From Eutrigla gurnardus (taxonomy: Eukaryota > Chordata > Actinopteri > Perciformes > Triglidae): 64,000 nt of DNA. Under the pieces are notes generated by a model that was not told the origin of the DNA, did no database searches, and saw nothing but the letters and a program-made list of their open reading frames with translations. A program made the translations under genes and the position numbers. Within the stretch, counting starts at the first letter, position 1. Every line of letters starts with the position of its first letter. This document shows, in pieces, positions 20,790 to 33,127 of this stretch. The stretch is from the NCBI GenBank assembly GCA_963514095.1, contig OY741270.1:28729058-28793057 (forward strand). The letters run 5' to 3'.

Positions 20790-21400
20790 AAAGTTTAACT
20801 AATAGATATCACCATCAAATTCTATGTTTAAATATGCAATTAGGGCATTGTCTTATTAAATATGTGTTCATTTATAAAGAAAAATGTCATTTTGTTGACA
20901 TCTTAAAGTTAAGGGGATTTTAGATACATCTCTTATAAATACTGTCGACAGCCAATGAAACCAATATTTTTGCCATATTTTTGAGGAATTCACTGTTGGA
21001 TAAATGGTATGATATGATGATATATATGAACAAACCTCCTTGAATAAACCTTCAGAATAGAGACAGGAATGAAACTGGAAGGTTTGGTGGATGTAAGAGC
21101 TGCTGAAGTGGAGAAAAAAAAGAATTTACAGAAAACTCATTGTAAAATGAAGAAGACACTCCGGGTGAATGGGACAAATCAATAACCTAATCGATATGAG
21201 CATGAAACTTCCCCAGTTGATCATTTACATTGAGACAACCACTTTTTACATCAGAAGTTTTTCTGGAAGGTCATGTTTAAATATGCAGATGAGGCATTTA
21301 AAAGACAAACGTGGTAAAAAATTAACCTTAATGTGTATTTTGGGTGTAGTAATTCACATACAAATGATGAGATTTGGGGTGAAGGATTCCTTTTAAAGAT
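20790..21400 (+). repeat. Dispersed repeat, related to the copy at 37.05-37.44 kb
   Basis: Shared words with 37050-37440 include TTTAAATATGCA, GATATATATGAACAAACC with CCTTCAGAATA, and ATATGCAGATGAGGCATTTA. The order suggests diverged copies, possibly two overlapping ones here since the ATGTTTAAATATGCA word occurs at about 20824 and 21271. Non-coding; family not named. Confidence 0.5.
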
Positions 21401-22194
21401 CATCTTAATGGGCTTCACATATATAAGTGTATGATAGAGAAATGTCCGAACTGGATTTGAAACCCTGGCAGGTTTCCTGCCCGGCACACCTGCCTCTCAT
21501 CAGCTGATCTGGGGTCTGGCCTGCTCAGCTGCTCCTGATTGGCTCATCAGGCCTGAACGCATAAAAGGCAGCTTCAGGAGGCGGATCAGATCGCTGCTTG
21601 TTGTTTGACCCGTGTGGTTGTGTTGGGTTGAAGTGCTTTTTATTGCTGCTGGGTCAGCGTTTGGGTTCTTCGTTACTCTGTAAAAGGGGCGGAGCATTAA
21701 CGTGATGTCATAGGAAAGGGGTGAAAGTTCTTTGAAGTCCAAACTGTGGCTTTTAATCATCAAATTCTCGTCTTAATTGACGTGATGTTTAAAGGGAAGA
21801 CAGACATGAAATCCTGAATAAAACTCAAATTGACTGATTCTACAGTCTTTTATTATTTTATTTAAACTCCAAACCAAACTGTGGCTTAAAAAAACAGAAA
21901 AAATTGACTTGTTTGGTCAAAAAACAAATTATTTCTGTATATAATAATTACAGCTCGTTCGAGTGTTGGACCCCCCGACGTGTAATCACTCAGTAGCTGA
22001 AGTGAAGAGGGGGGTTGTGGGTGTTTTCTTTTTGAGTGAAAGGCCTCCGCTGCATATCTTCCCCACTGCGGAGCCTGAATTGCTTTTTCTTCGTTGAATA
22101 AACTCCATGCCTGATTTCTTATGGCTGTTAGCGCCTCGCTGTTCTTCCATATGAGACGAGAAGGAGGAAAGAGACAGAAACGCTCTGGTTCCAA
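21401..22194. other. Intergenic, nothing recognised
   Basis: No gene or repeat family identified. It includes a moderately GC-rich stretch at about 21480-21600. Confidence 0.5.
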
Positions 22195-22450
22195 AACCTA
22201 GTTAGCCTCGGCGCTAAAACTGTCGGCGCCGCCGCGTGCTAACGTAGCTCGCCGCGGTAAAACGATCCCCGTCTCCCCCGAGCTCATAAAAGCTCTCTGC
22301 TGAGAGGGACGACAGGTTAGGTTTTAAAGTGAGTGAGTGAGTGAGGGAGGGAAAAAAATCAGAATGAAGAGGAGGAGAGGGGCGAGGGGAGCTGTTGCCT
22401 AGCAACGGGAAGGACTGTCAGGTACTTTGGCGGGGATGTTTGAGTTCATC
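22195..22450. promoter_or_regulatory. CpG-rich block with a perfect RFX X-box
   Basis: CpG-dense start (GGCGCCGCCGCGTGCTAACG), a CATAAAAGC TATA-like word, and GTTGCCTAGCAAC at 22394-22406. That sequence is a perfect palindromic RFX X-box of the type found at ciliary gene promoters (consensus from memory). A possible splice donor (CTGTCAG|GTACTT) follows at about 22420. This could be a promoter with a first exon of a non-coding transcript, but no gene body was found on either side. Confidence 0.3.
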
Positions 22451-23199
22451 CGTTTGTTTTTAAATGTTTTGCTTCCTTTGGTGCTCAGCGGTCGTAAAAG
22501 CTTCTCAAATATCGTCTTTGTGTCGGAGTTAAGGATGAACATAAACATCTTAAACCGGGTGAAGTTTATGGGCGGAACAATGGAGAACAAAAAAACCATA
22601 ACCAGCGGGTAAATAATTTGAAATGTGACGGAGAGGAACAGTGCTCGGATTTAATAAACCACGATGAGTGGAAAGCCTGAGCAATCCCCCTTTTATCATA
22701 TTCAATTTGAATTTAATGAATCCTTTTTTATTTGTGCCAGTTTTATGAAGTGTTTTTGTTGTCTTACATGGTATTATGATGATTTTTTTTTATTCATATT
22801 GTGAGATGCCTTTTTTCGTTAAAAGGAAACGGCTCTCTGATGTTGAGACGACGCTGGTAAAAACATCATAAATACTCAAAGGTACGCAGGCAGCTACTAA
22901 AAGCACTCTCTGGATGAATAGTAATGGAATGAAGCGTCTCATATCCATAACTCCCTCTTCCACTTTTTTTTTTTTTGATAACATCCACACCAGCGTATCA
23001 TGAGTTCATGCTGACACTGCACTCTGCCTTTTCAGAGGCATGAAGGAGTCTGAGATCAGCATGTTTCCCCCCCTTATCCTTATCAGCAAAGTGCTACAAT
23101 AAGACCAGCAGAATGACCACAACACTTTAATGTTCCCTTGATTTTTTTTTTTTTTTTGTAAAAAAGTGCTTTTAAAGAAATCTGCCCATTCAGCATTAC
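22451..23199. other. Intergenic, nothing recognised
   Basis: AT-rich with homopolymer T runs. No gene or named repeat seen. Confidence 0.55.
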
Positions 23200-23945
23200 A
23201 TTACGGGCAGAATAGCTCCCCCTGTGGGGACACTGGGTATAAGTGGGCGTGGGCGTTGTGATGTCACTCGTTGGTTTTGTAGCCTCCGGTTCGGCATTTT
23301 GGCTTTTTTAGTCGCTAACAAAGTTAGCTCCCATAATTCAAGGTCAACTTTACAGCTCAGCATAAACTCATGTTTACAATGTTTACTGAGATAATACATC
23401 AAGAGAGAAGTAGGACCATTTTCTCATAGACTTCTATACAACCAGAGAGGAGTCGCCCCCTGGTGGCCAGCAGAGAGAAGTAGGACCATTTTCTCATAGA
23501 CTTCTATACAACCAGAGAGAAGTCGCCCCCTGGTGGCCAGCAGAGAGAAGTAGGACCATTTTCTCATAGACTTCTATACAACCAGAGAGGAGTCGCCCCC
23601 TGATGGCCAGCAGAGAGAAGTAGGACCATTTTCTCATAGACTTCTATACAACCAGAGAGGAGTCGCCCCCTGGTGGCCAGCAGAGAGAAGTAGGACCATT
23701 TTCTCATAGACTTCTATACAACCAGAGAGAAGTCGCCCCCTGGTGGCCAGCAGAGAGAAGTAGGACCATTTTCTCATAGACTTCTATACAACCAGAGAGG
23801 AGTCGCCCCCTGGTGGCCAGCAGAGAGAAGTAGGACCATTTTCTCATAGACTTCTATACAACCAGAGAGGAGTCGCCCCCTGGTGGCCAGCAGAGAGAAT
23901 GCAAGCTTGAGTCACTTCAGCTTCAGCTTCACTTTTCCAAACCAG
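23200..23945 (+). mobile_element. Dispersed element with internal 70-bp VNTR, copy 2 (forward)
   Basis: Starts with a head containing GTGATGTCACTCGTTGG and TAGCCTCCGGTTCGGCATTT, then CCATAATTCAAGGTCAAC. It jumps directly to CATAAACTCATGTTTACAAT, lacking the GACCTGTCAATCAGCAGG segment of copy 1. After the array comes GAATGCAAGCTTGAGTCACT and a CTTCACTTTTC tail. The head gives more of the 5' part of the family than copy 1. Ends approximate. Confidence 0.7.
23410..23899 (+). repeat. 70-bp tandem array, 7 units, CTCF-like cores on the minus strand
   Basis: Seven units of 70 bp identical in register to the array at 17.1 kb. Six units contain GCCCCCTGGTGG (a perfect CTCF core on the minus strand); the third has CTGATGG. 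Two units read GAGAGAAGTCG instead of GAGAGGAGTCG. Confidence 0.95.
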
Positions 23946-24118
23946 GGGACAATGGCGTTTTAATCACCCTCCTTCAAACTTCTCAATCCCACCGACATGG
24001 AGGAGAGGTTTTTATGGAGAGGTGGAGGGCAGGAGAGAAGAGGGAGAAAAGCCTGGAGGTCAACTTGACTGCCAAGACGCTGCCTTTCATGCTCACTCGC
24101 TCTACCTTTCATCTGCCA

Positions 24119-24180
24119 CTCCCGCCTCGGGGGGGAGGAGGAGGAGGAGGAGAAGGAGGAGGAGGAGGGTTTGATCTCGA
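24119..24180 (+). repeat. GGA-rich purine tract
   Basis: Short run of GGA/GGGGGGAGG sequence. Translated frames through it are low complexity only. Confidence 0.8.
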
Positions 24181-24559
24181 GGGTGAGGCAGGAGGAGTGA
24201 CACAATGCATGCAGGGGAGAGAGAAAAGGCAAAGGCTGGTGTTCAATCAGCGTTTCTGATATGAGACGCAGGTTTGATGATGATTAACATTTATTACACA
24301 TTGCATCACATTTTTCTTTATTTTACCCCAGAAAAAAGGCTCCTTTCATTGCAGCTGTATGGTAGTTGTGCTGTGATGTCAGGCTTTGAGTGGTTGAAGG
24401 GCCGAGGGTCTGAGGGTCTGGAGGGGGCGGGGCCACAGGGGGCACAGCTGGGCAGCTGTTGGGGAGCACCAAGGGTCCCTCAGGTCCTGTGTTTTTTTTG
24501 TTTTTTTTTAAATGGGGCTTTTCATACAACACCCACTCCACAAGCACTCGAAGAAACAG

Positions 24560-24616
24560 AGAGGAGGAGGAGGAGGAGGAGGAGGAGGAGGTGGAGGTGG
24601 TGGTGGTGGTGGTTGA
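24560..24616 (+). repeat. (GGA)n followed by (GGT)n
   Basis: About ten GAG/GGA triplets pass into GGTGGT triplets. Low-complexity DNA with no gene evidence. Confidence 0.85.
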
Positions 24617-24889
24617 GGAGTTCACCATAAACAAAACTCGAAGCCGATCTTGTTTACGAACAGCAGACGTAAACTAGAGGACCGCTGGCCTCTCCTGTTA
24701 CGTGATTTATCTCGTTGTCGTCAACAATGTTGGTCAAGTTGGGTTTTCTGGGAGAGCGTCACGCTCCACGAGACCTTCTGGTTAAAAACACGCTTTAAGT
24801 TTCAGTTTGAGACCAAAGACGACGGAGAAAAACCGCTACGATCGTGTTCGAGGTCTGAAGCCTCGCGAATGACCTCCGAAGGCTCACAT

Positions 24890-24975
24890 GCAGGGTTGGC
24901 TTTAGGGGGCGTGGCTACTTGTTTAAGGGGGCGTGGCTACCTTGTGATTGACAGGCCGCTACCATAGCGTTGTTT
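24890..24975 (-). repeat. Fragment of the dispersed element head
   Basis: GGCTTTAGGGGGCGTGGCTA then TGTGATTGACAGGCCGCTAC is the reverse-oriented head segment also seen at 3220, 27.7, 38.4 and 39.8 kb. The GGGGGCGTGGCTAC word is partly duplicated. Confidence 0.6.
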
Positions 24976-27221
24976 CATGCAACTTACCGATGTTTTCACC
25001 ATTTAATTAATTATTAATGCTTCCCGCCGCAGGAGGTGACGATACTAATAAACTCTACTTATATTCTGTATACTTTAAGCTTATTACATAACATGTAAGA
25101 ATCAGCAAAGAAGTTATTTCATTTTAGTTACATTGTTACATTTTTTTGTGAGTTTGAAAAGTATTTATTGTTAAATGCCAACATTTTTCTGTTTTCTGGG
25201 TCATTGGAACCCATTATTTATATTAAGAAGTTAATATAGTTAAGTTGGCACAAGGTGAACAATTAAAAACAAATATTCATAAATCATCATCCAGCCCGGG
25301 AACAACATTCGGGATTAGAGCTTTATTTATTTATTTCGATCGAGCAAAAAACTGCAATCAAACAGCTGTGTAAGCCCAAAATTCATAATGTGTAAAAGAC
25401 AGCGGGGGAGGGGGGCGGAGGAAGGGGGGAGGGGTGGGAACCGGCGAGCCCAGAAGATGAGAAGGTGACATGGAGGGAAGGGGAAGAGGAAAAAGGAAGC
25501 GGAGATTATGTTTATGAAGCAGCCTCATTATGTAACCTTATCGCACCACATTTACAATCGCTGCCATTCCAGGAATGTCTCATTGTGGGGGGGGGAGGAG
25601 GGGGGGTTCACATGGAGTAAAATGGCGTCCGTTGTTTTTCTGGCGTGGCAGCTGTCGCCCCGCTCGGCCCCTCGTGGTCGCTGAGGATTGTGGCCCCCGA
25701 TGAGGCACGATATTGTTAAGGGGAGCATAAGTGCAGCAAAATGCAATACCCCAAGAATGTACCCCCCCCCCCCCCCCCCCTCCACACACCCCCACACCCC
25801 CCTCCAAGTGCTGTTCTTACAATTATCACACCCCCATGTTCATCACACACATCTTTACTGGGCTTTTACTCGACACATAAACTGTCCAGGGAGGAAATAC
25901 AACTTAGAGATACTCTTTATCTCTGCACTTTTTTAAAATATCTACACTGTATTATACTATACTTCATTGTGTTCTTCAGGTTTTATGTTACTTTATCATT
26001 CAAGATGTATAATCTTGGTGAGATTTCTCTAGAAATAAATACATTTTCAGTATCTATGTTAATTATTTGGCGTTCAAAAGATTTAGTTCTTATATGAGAA
26101 GAAAAAGAAAGTTATGATATTAATTCTGATTTCCAAATTAATAATCATCTTATTTCTAAAAAAGGCTCCACACAGAGCGAGTGGAGAAAAGAGGGCTGAT
26201 GTATGCAGTTTCTCTTAATGCGAGACAAACACTTAATTACTGATGACCCTGATGACCTCCACAGCTGCATGTGTTTACTTGTAGTTCTATGCATTAAGTG
26301 AACGTTTATAAGGGGCTGATTATGTAGTAGTAAAGCATGATTATCAACGTGCTTTACAAGAAGAAAATATAGCAAAAAATACATAAAATGTACGAAACAG
26401 ATGATTAAAAACAAACAAAGGCCCTTTTGTTGGAGCAACTATCCTTTTTAAATACACATATGAAGTACTTTGTACATTTTTCATTTTCTTGGTTTATTCC
26501 ACAACTTGTCATGTTTCTTTCTTTTCAGCTTTCAGGATGTTAAATAATCAATGGAGTGAAATCCTGACATATTTAAAGTTGCACACGTGCCTCACAGTAA
26601 ACCCTGTATGTCGCATTCAGGGACTCTAGATTACACACATCTATGTAACGCAAACACAGCGAGGCTTTCATCCCTGTGGTTTGCAGCCAAAGTTGCAATG
26701 GAGCAACTTTTCATGGTTTTAATGTGAAAACCATATAAAAGAAATCAACAGTGAAAAAAGAAAAAACCTGTGGCTCACTGTGTCATTAATTCCCCCATCG
26801 ACTGAATAAGCAAACTCAAGCCTGTAATTTAGCCGTGAGTGATCCGTGAGTCAATGCAGAGCACATTAATGGGCCAAGTATTGAAAGCTCTCTCTTTGCA
26901 AATGTTTATCCTCCGTGTTCATCCATCACGCTGAGATTCTAACCGCCCCATTTGTCATCACGCCCTTTTCACCGTTTTTGTTTATTCTTGTGTCCAAACA
27001 GTGGAAGGCGCATCCATCCACGGGGCCTTCTGAATATATAATGATGATTTCTTTCTGAACAATGTGTATTTGTGTATTTTATTTTTACCCGTTTAGATCA
27101 CATCCCCGGTCATATTGTCACCAATTTAACAACATATTGCAAAATAAATAAATAAATAAAAATGTTCCAAGACATTTAAACCAATTTCTGTTTGACTCAG
27201 AAATATGTAAAAAAAAAAAGT
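24976..27221. other. Intergenic, with a possible conserved non-coding stretch near 26.76-27.0 kb
   Basis: Includes a C19 run at 25762-25780. The part from about 26760 to 27005 is repeat-free, evenly composed and contains homeodomain-like TTAATGGG and TTTGCAAAT words. It looks like a conserved regulatory element, but that is only an impression. No gene found. Confidence 0.4.
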
Positions 27222-27760
27222 GAAGCCAAAATTGAGGTGCCTTTTTTAAACTATCATTCCCTCTGCTGGCCACCAGGGGGCGATTCCTCTCTGGTTGTAT
27301 AGAAGTCTATGAGAAAATGGTCCTACTTCTCTCTGCTGGCCACCAGGGGGCGACTCCTCTCTGGTTGTATAGAAGTCTATGAGAAAATGGTCCTACTTCT
27401 CTCTGCTGGCCACCAGGGGGCGACTCCTCTCTGGTTGTATAGAAGTCTATGAGAAAATGGTCCTACTTCTCTCTGCTGGCCACCAGGGGGCGACTCCTCT
27501 CTGGTTGTATAGAAGTCTATGAGAAAATGGTCCTACTTCTCTCTTGATGTATTATCTCAGTAAACATTGTAAACATGAGTTTATGTCTCAATCTCTAGTT
27601 TCAAGTCTTCTTCAATCCAGCATGATGTTCATTTAGTACATTATGGTCCATTTAGAGTCCACCAGACCAGAAAGCAGGGGATGCTTTAGGGGGCGGGGCT
27701 TACCTGCTGATTGACAGGTCATGACCACACTATCAATGCAGGTAGACTTCAACACTTAAC
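27222..27760 (-). mobile_element. Dispersed element with internal 70-bp VNTR, copy 3 (reverse)
   Basis: Reverse-oriented copy. Reading left to right it has the tail complement (AAGTGAAGCCAAAATTGAGG), four array units, then CTTGATGTATTATCTCAGTA and CATGAGTTTATGTCTCAATC. It ends with CAGCATGATGTTCATTTAGT, GCAGGGGATGCTTTAGGGGG and TTACCTGCTGATTGACAGGT. The internal order matches copy 4 nearly base for base, so copies 3 and 4 are closely related. Confidence 0.75.
27257..27536 (-). repeat. 70-bp tandem array, 4 units, CTCF-like cores on the plus strand
   Basis: Four units in reverse orientation. All contain CCACCAGGGGGC on the plus strand (first at 27270-27281). The wider sequence TGGCCACCAGGGGGCGACT agrees with nearly the full CTCF matrix as I remember it. 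Confidence 0.95.
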
Positions 27761-29583
27761 CTTGAATTATGAATTTTGGTTCGCACCAGAATCCAGATGG
27801 ATCCAGATCCAGTAAGGGTCTTCAAACCAAAAAGTCAAATTTTGTTCTCCGAGTAAAAGCTCGGAGCACTTCTTCCACCACTGAGACCACATGAAACCCT
27901 GAAACACTGGACATGAGATCTGAATACCCCCCCCCCTCCCCCAACCCTCCAAGAAGGACCAGCTAATCCAGCCACTGCAGCCCCGTGTCAGCTGTCTGCA
28001 CCCCCTTCCAGCTGTCTCCCTAATGATATACCTAATGAGACATCTGGGGGGTCTCACTCTCACACTGAGACAGTATGAGCTAACCGGGGGGGGGGGGGGG
28101 GCATTGACTTTCCCACGTGTCCCAGTATAGCACTGTGACTAACTCTTTCATGAAATTTCATCAACTGCTCCTTGAGGTTTTTGACCTCACAAAGCACAAA
28201 ATCCACCGAGAGAGATAAAGCCGAGCGTGACGTGAAGTCGGAGTGCCGGGGGAGGGGGGGGGTTGGGTGGGGGGGTTATCTGTGAAATCGACCAATATCT
28301 GAGATTCATAAGTGCGAACGCACTTGAAAGGATAAGCCCGAGTCGATCAATCACATCTGTCCCAGTAGTTCTGCATAATGTCACGGCAAATAAGTTAAGC
28401 CCCCCCGCTTTAATTCTTATTTCAGCTGACATCTCGGGAGTCTGTGCAAAGAGAATAAATGGACTGTAGTGCTGCCGGATAAACGCTTACAGTGTTTCAG
28501 CAGCTGAATCTTTTTTTTCTGTTTTTTTTACCTCATTGGCCTAATAATAGAGGGGTAAGTGCATTTGTCATTCCAGTGTACACATGTACTCATGCACATT
28601 TGATCTGAGGAGGTGGGGCCTATCTCCACAGAGACGCCAACAATGTTTCATCAATCATGGTTGAAATAACCATTATAAGATACACATCGGCTGGTTTACT
28701 AAAACACAAAATTAACCATTTTGCTGTGATTTATTTACAATAAAATGCAATAAAACAGGATGTGGAAATAACTCCATAGTGATGATGATTTGTAAAAAGT
28801 CTGAAGTAATGTCTGTCAGCAAGAAGCAAATTACTTTTAAAATGCTTGTTTTGTGAATGGAGTTTGGCTCAATCGACGCTAGGCTATGCTAACTTTGTAG
28901 CTGCTCTATCAACACTCCAAATAAGGTCGTCTAGACATAAATACAGCAACAACCTTGTTGTTTGTACCATAGACAGCCTCTGGTTTCTCCACATAGTCTG
29001 ATATTATATTATATTTGACATATTTTTACACAAGCAATGTTGTTAAAAAGAAATGATGACTCATTTTTAAGGTATAAAAGAACAGCGTTCTTAAACTGAG
29101 GCCACATTTACACACAGTTAAATGGACTGGCAGCTCTCTACTCGGTCCGGATCCACACATGGTTTTGGAAACGCTCCCCTCGGCAGGTTCGCTCCGTTCC
29201 AGTCAGGTTTGTTGGCGGGGGCCGTCTGCCAATCGGAGCCCAGATGTTTTTAACCTTCACTCATCAGGGAGAAGCTGCCAGAACAAACTGCTGTTTTCAC
29301 ATTCATGTCACACGGCCCCCCAGGTGGTCCTCAGACTAACCGCTGCTGCTTAGCAAGCATCGACTTCTGTGGATCACACAGCTCACAGCGCGGAGAGTAA
29401 AACACATTCATCTGTTGTGGTTTATTGAAATCGTTTTGAAGCAATCATCATATTTAACTGAAACATGTAAATCCTTTAAACCAAGTTTGATGCCGAGACA
29501 TTTTTCACCTGAAAATGATCGAATCCATGTTTACTGAGCAGCAGATTAATAACGTATAACATGTGACGTGCTTTAGGGAAGGT
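27761..29583. other. Intergenic, nothing firm
   Basis: A G16 run lies at 28086-28101. A repeat-free, moderately complex part at about 28280-28480 might be conserved non-coding sequence. No gene, RNA or named repeat was identified. Confidence 0.45.
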
Positions 29584-30110
29584 CCATTCCTGTGTCGAGG
29601 GAACATAGAGCTGAACAAAGGGATGAGGGAACATGGGGATTAGGGAACATGGTGATGAGGGAACATAGGGCTGAAGAAACATAGGGTTGAGGGAACATGG
29701 GGATGAGGGAACATGGGGTTGAGGGGACACGGGGTTGAGGGAACACAGGGTTTAGGGAACACAGGGTTGAGGGAACATGGGGTTGAGGGAACACGGGGCT
29801 GAGGGAACACAGGGTTGAGGGGACACAGGGATGCGGGAACATGGGTATGAGGGAACATGGGGATGAGGGAACACGGGGATGAGGGATCATAGAGATGAGG
29901 GACCAGAGGGTTGAGGGAACACGGGGATGCAGGAACATGGGGCTGAGGGAACACCGTGCTGAGGGAACACCGGGTTGAGGGAACACCGGGCTGAGGGAAC
30001 ACAGGGATAAGGGAACATGGAGATGAGGGAACAGAGGGATGAGGGAACATAGGGTTGAGGGAATATGGGGCTGAGGGAACATAGGCATGAGGGAACATAG
30101 AGATGACCAC
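29584..30110. repeat. Minisatellite with a 16-bp unit, about 32 copies
   Basis: Variants of GAGGGAACATGGGGTT (also ACACAGGG, ATAGGGCT and ATGGGGAT forms). Sixteen bases is not a multiple of three, so all minus-strand frames cycle through the same Pro/Ser/Cys/Leu-rich pattern. The 221- and 171-codon frames here are artefacts. Confidence 0.95.
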
Positions 30111-31087
30111 TCTGTACCTACACAAAGCTGTCTGCCATATTTCCCTGCTACAACGAGAAGAAACAGGTGTTTTTAATGTAACACATTTCAAAGGAGAGCC
30201 GGCGCTGAAGCAGCTCGGGGAACATCGTCTCGACATGAAGGCTTCAAAAACATCTTGTGTTGTGTTGCTCCAAGAATAAAACAATTGTGGTTTTGTTGTC
30301 CGCATGTTTTTGTTTTTTTTCCATTTGCATGTAAGTGTCTGCCTGTCTCTGGATAAGAAAAGAAGATTCTCCCTCCAAGACTAGAACTCTATCACAAAGC
30401 CTGTCCGCAGACAATAAAACACATTACTGTGAAGAGAATGGGCTTCCGTTCACCGCGACCCTCGGGAGGCTGCTGATGGTGGCGGGGAAATCACAAAGAG
30501 GTGGTTAGAATGGACTCTCGGCTGTCGACATGGGAGGTGTGCAGGGAGTCGTGTCTCAGTTTAACCTGAAGACGGTGGTTTATATGCCATGCACACGAAT
30601 CAAATGGTCACAAAGTTTAGAAAGTTGGAACCGAAGGCTGAGAAGTTTGGGGGGTTTTTTTGTCTTTTTCTGCACTTTTCAAAATCCATACCGTCCATTG
30701 TCGCTCTGTCCGGAGAGGTTGTTTTGGGCTGTGTAATGAAAACAAATGGTGATGTAGCGGCGCTGCCCAGACTCTGCACTCGGCCTCATCCATCCCCATC
30801 TGAACGAGATCTATTCGCCATTACAGCGAGAGGAACGCCAAGCTCGCCAAGGCCCCCGTCACTGCAGTTTCTCCTCCGGACTTCAGGCTCAGGACCCACC
30901 AGAAATGTGTTCAACTCAATTGATCCGAGAACTTTTCACTAAACCCTGTTGAGTCCTCATAGTGGGACCAGAGGATTCACACCAACCAGCCAGGCAGTTA
31001 AGAAGATGCACATTAAGTCACATATTAAGAGACAGAAACACATCAGGTCACCTGTTGATGCTGAAAACAACCATCACAACTTACAAC
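30111..31087. other. Intergenic, nothing recognised
   Basis: Short overlapping frames on both strands without family resemblance. Confidence 0.5.
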
Positions 31088-31185
31088 TTACATTTTCTCA
31101 TAGACTTCAATGCAATCGGACTTCTTTTTGCAGCCAGAGTCATCGCCCCCTGATGGCCAGTAGAGAGACTGCATGTTTAAGGCAC
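31088..31185 (+). repeat. Fragment of the 70-bp-unit element
   Basis: TTTTCTCATAGACTTCAATG, then CATCGCCCCCTGATGGCCAG and TAGAGAGACTGCATGTTTAA plus GGCAC. It is a single diverged unit with its 3' flank, forward orientation, again with the GATGG variant. Confidence 0.7.
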
Positions 31186-31676
31186 TAAAATAACAAAGAG
31201 CCAACTGAGCCGCATTTCACAAGTAGTTTGCAAACTTCCACACAGACGGTTTTTTGATTACTCGAAAAAGAGAGAAATGATGTGAAACACTGGAAAGTGA
31301 TTTGGAACAGGACGCCAGGACAAAGTTCACTAATGAAACAGTGAACTGGATGTGATATTATAGAAGAATGAGTTTCCCCATCTGACTCCATTACAGCCCG
31401 AGGAGAGGTTTAAATTGGTTCATTTGCTACTCAGGACTTTTGCCTGCTGGGGCATTAAAATGACCAATCAGCTGACTGACGGGGGTCGACCATGCAAAAC
31501 CAAATATCCAGAGAGAAACCCATTGACTAGAAAGTTGCGGGGGAGTCATTTGAGATGCTGGACACCATGAAACAAATAAATGGCAGCTATGTGAAGTGTT
31601 TTTAATTATATAGAGATTCATCTTAACTTGGTGTTTATATTTTTAGAATTTCATTTTTCAGCCAGTAGAGATCAGT

Positions 31677-31764
31677 CTTGAGTGAGTGAGTGAGTGAGTG
31701 AGTGAGTGAGTGAGTGAGTGAGTGAGTGAGTGAGTGAGTGAGTGAGTGAGTGAGTGAGTGAGTG
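31677..31764 (+). repeat. (GAGT)n tetranucleotide microsatellite
   Basis: About 22 uninterrupted copies of GAGT. Confidence 0.97.
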
Positions 31765-32494
31765 TGCATCTCCATGTCTGTCCACGGCTAATCCCACATC
31801 CTGCATAATATTTTTGGGTTATTTTATGGCTGCATGCTCAAGGTTGCGGTGACTCATACTCTCATAAACACCTTCACCTGTTGAGCCCCATTAGGGGCCA
31901 CAAAGGGCTCACAAAGCTGATCCGGTCCTCGACAGCCAGAGACGCAGCGGTGCTTCACGATGCGGCGACGCCCACTGAGATGCCTGCAGACATCTGCATA
32001 GATTAAAACGAGAGCGCCGTTGTGTTCAGTCCAGATGGGGGGGGGGTTAGAGGTCGACGCAGACCGGTGGCCATCTTCACTCACCTGAGTGCACCTTTTC
32101 TAGTTTGGTCTGTTTTTATTTGCATTCGGACAAGAATGCTACATGCTAATTCTACAGCACATTTAACACACAAAGGAAGCAACAACAAGTGCTTCCCAAT
32201 AGATTATGAATCCACATATTCACATAAAGACGGATGCAAAAAAGTAGAAACATTAAAAACAAGTATGTATTCATGAGCACCGTGTTGTTTAAATGTGTTG
32301 TCCCTTTTTAAAAAGTGGATTATACTCCTCCTCTTCCTCTTCCTCCTCCTCCTCGTCTTCCTCCCAGTTAACGGCAGTAAACAAAGAGCTGCTGCTGTCG
32401 GTGGGATGAGAGCTGGCTCAGGACGGCATCACTCACTATAAAGGCCTCGCTCGCTCTCATCAACGGCAGCAGCAGCAACCTGGCAGCCTTCCAC

Positions 32495-32527
<33 letters not shown>

Positions 32528-32540
32528 GTGTGTGTGTGTG
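32495..32540 (+). repeat. (TG)n microsatellite
   Basis: About 23 TG units with one TGCG interruption. Confidence 0.95.
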
Positions 32541-32658
32541 GACGCCCTTCAAACACACTGGACTTGGCGGTACGAATGAAAAAGCAGTTAGACAGAAGAA
32601 GCAGAAGGAGGGAGAGCACCACCTGTCTTCCCTCCCGCCAAACTGTGGGTGTGTGTTA

Positions 32659-32663
<5 letters not shown>

Positions 32664-32689
<26 letters not shown>

Positions 32690-32701
32690 GGGGGGGGGGG
32701 A
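32664..32701 (+). repeat. (TG)n plus G12
   Basis: TG run leading directly into a G homopolymer of about twelve bases. Confidence 0.93.
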
Positions 32702-33049
32702 GTAGGTGAGGGATGTGTGAGCCCCGTCCTCTCCACCTGCCTCCATGCTTCTTCCCCTCTCCTCCTCCCCCTTTCGGTCCTCTCCTCCATCCTTCCGGAG
32801 TCTTAAATTGGTGACTTCTATGAGGTCACCTTCCCGTTTTCAGTGAGTGATTGACTCCGCCTCTTTCTGCTCTCCTAAAGGTGTCGTGTGCAAAGCCTCT
32901 GGTTTAGTATGATGTCTTCAGGTTAGGAATTAAGATGGATTAAGATTAGGTTATTATTATTAAGGTCTTCTTTCTGTTTAATCTTAACTGAATATTAACC
33001 ATAATTAATGTTTTTCTGGACTTTTTTAATTTATCGTTCATATTCTTGT

Positions 33050-33089
33050 TGTTGTACAGTACTTTGATGGAAAGTGCTTTATAAATACA

Positions 33090-33127
<38 letters not shown>
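33050..33127 (+). repeat. Retroposon 3' tail ending in (ATT)n
   Basis: TACTTTGATGGAAAGTGCTT then TATAAATACATTTTTTTATT and ATT triplets. The pattern AAGTGCTTTATAAATA plus (ATT)n is a common 3' end of fish SINE/LINE copies. A relative lies at 61125-61195. Confidence 0.55.

Noticed and set aside
29573..30305. Frames of 171 and 221 codons with Pro/Ser/Cys repeats
   Set aside because: Artefact of the 16-bp minisatellite; all frames give the same cyclic peptide.
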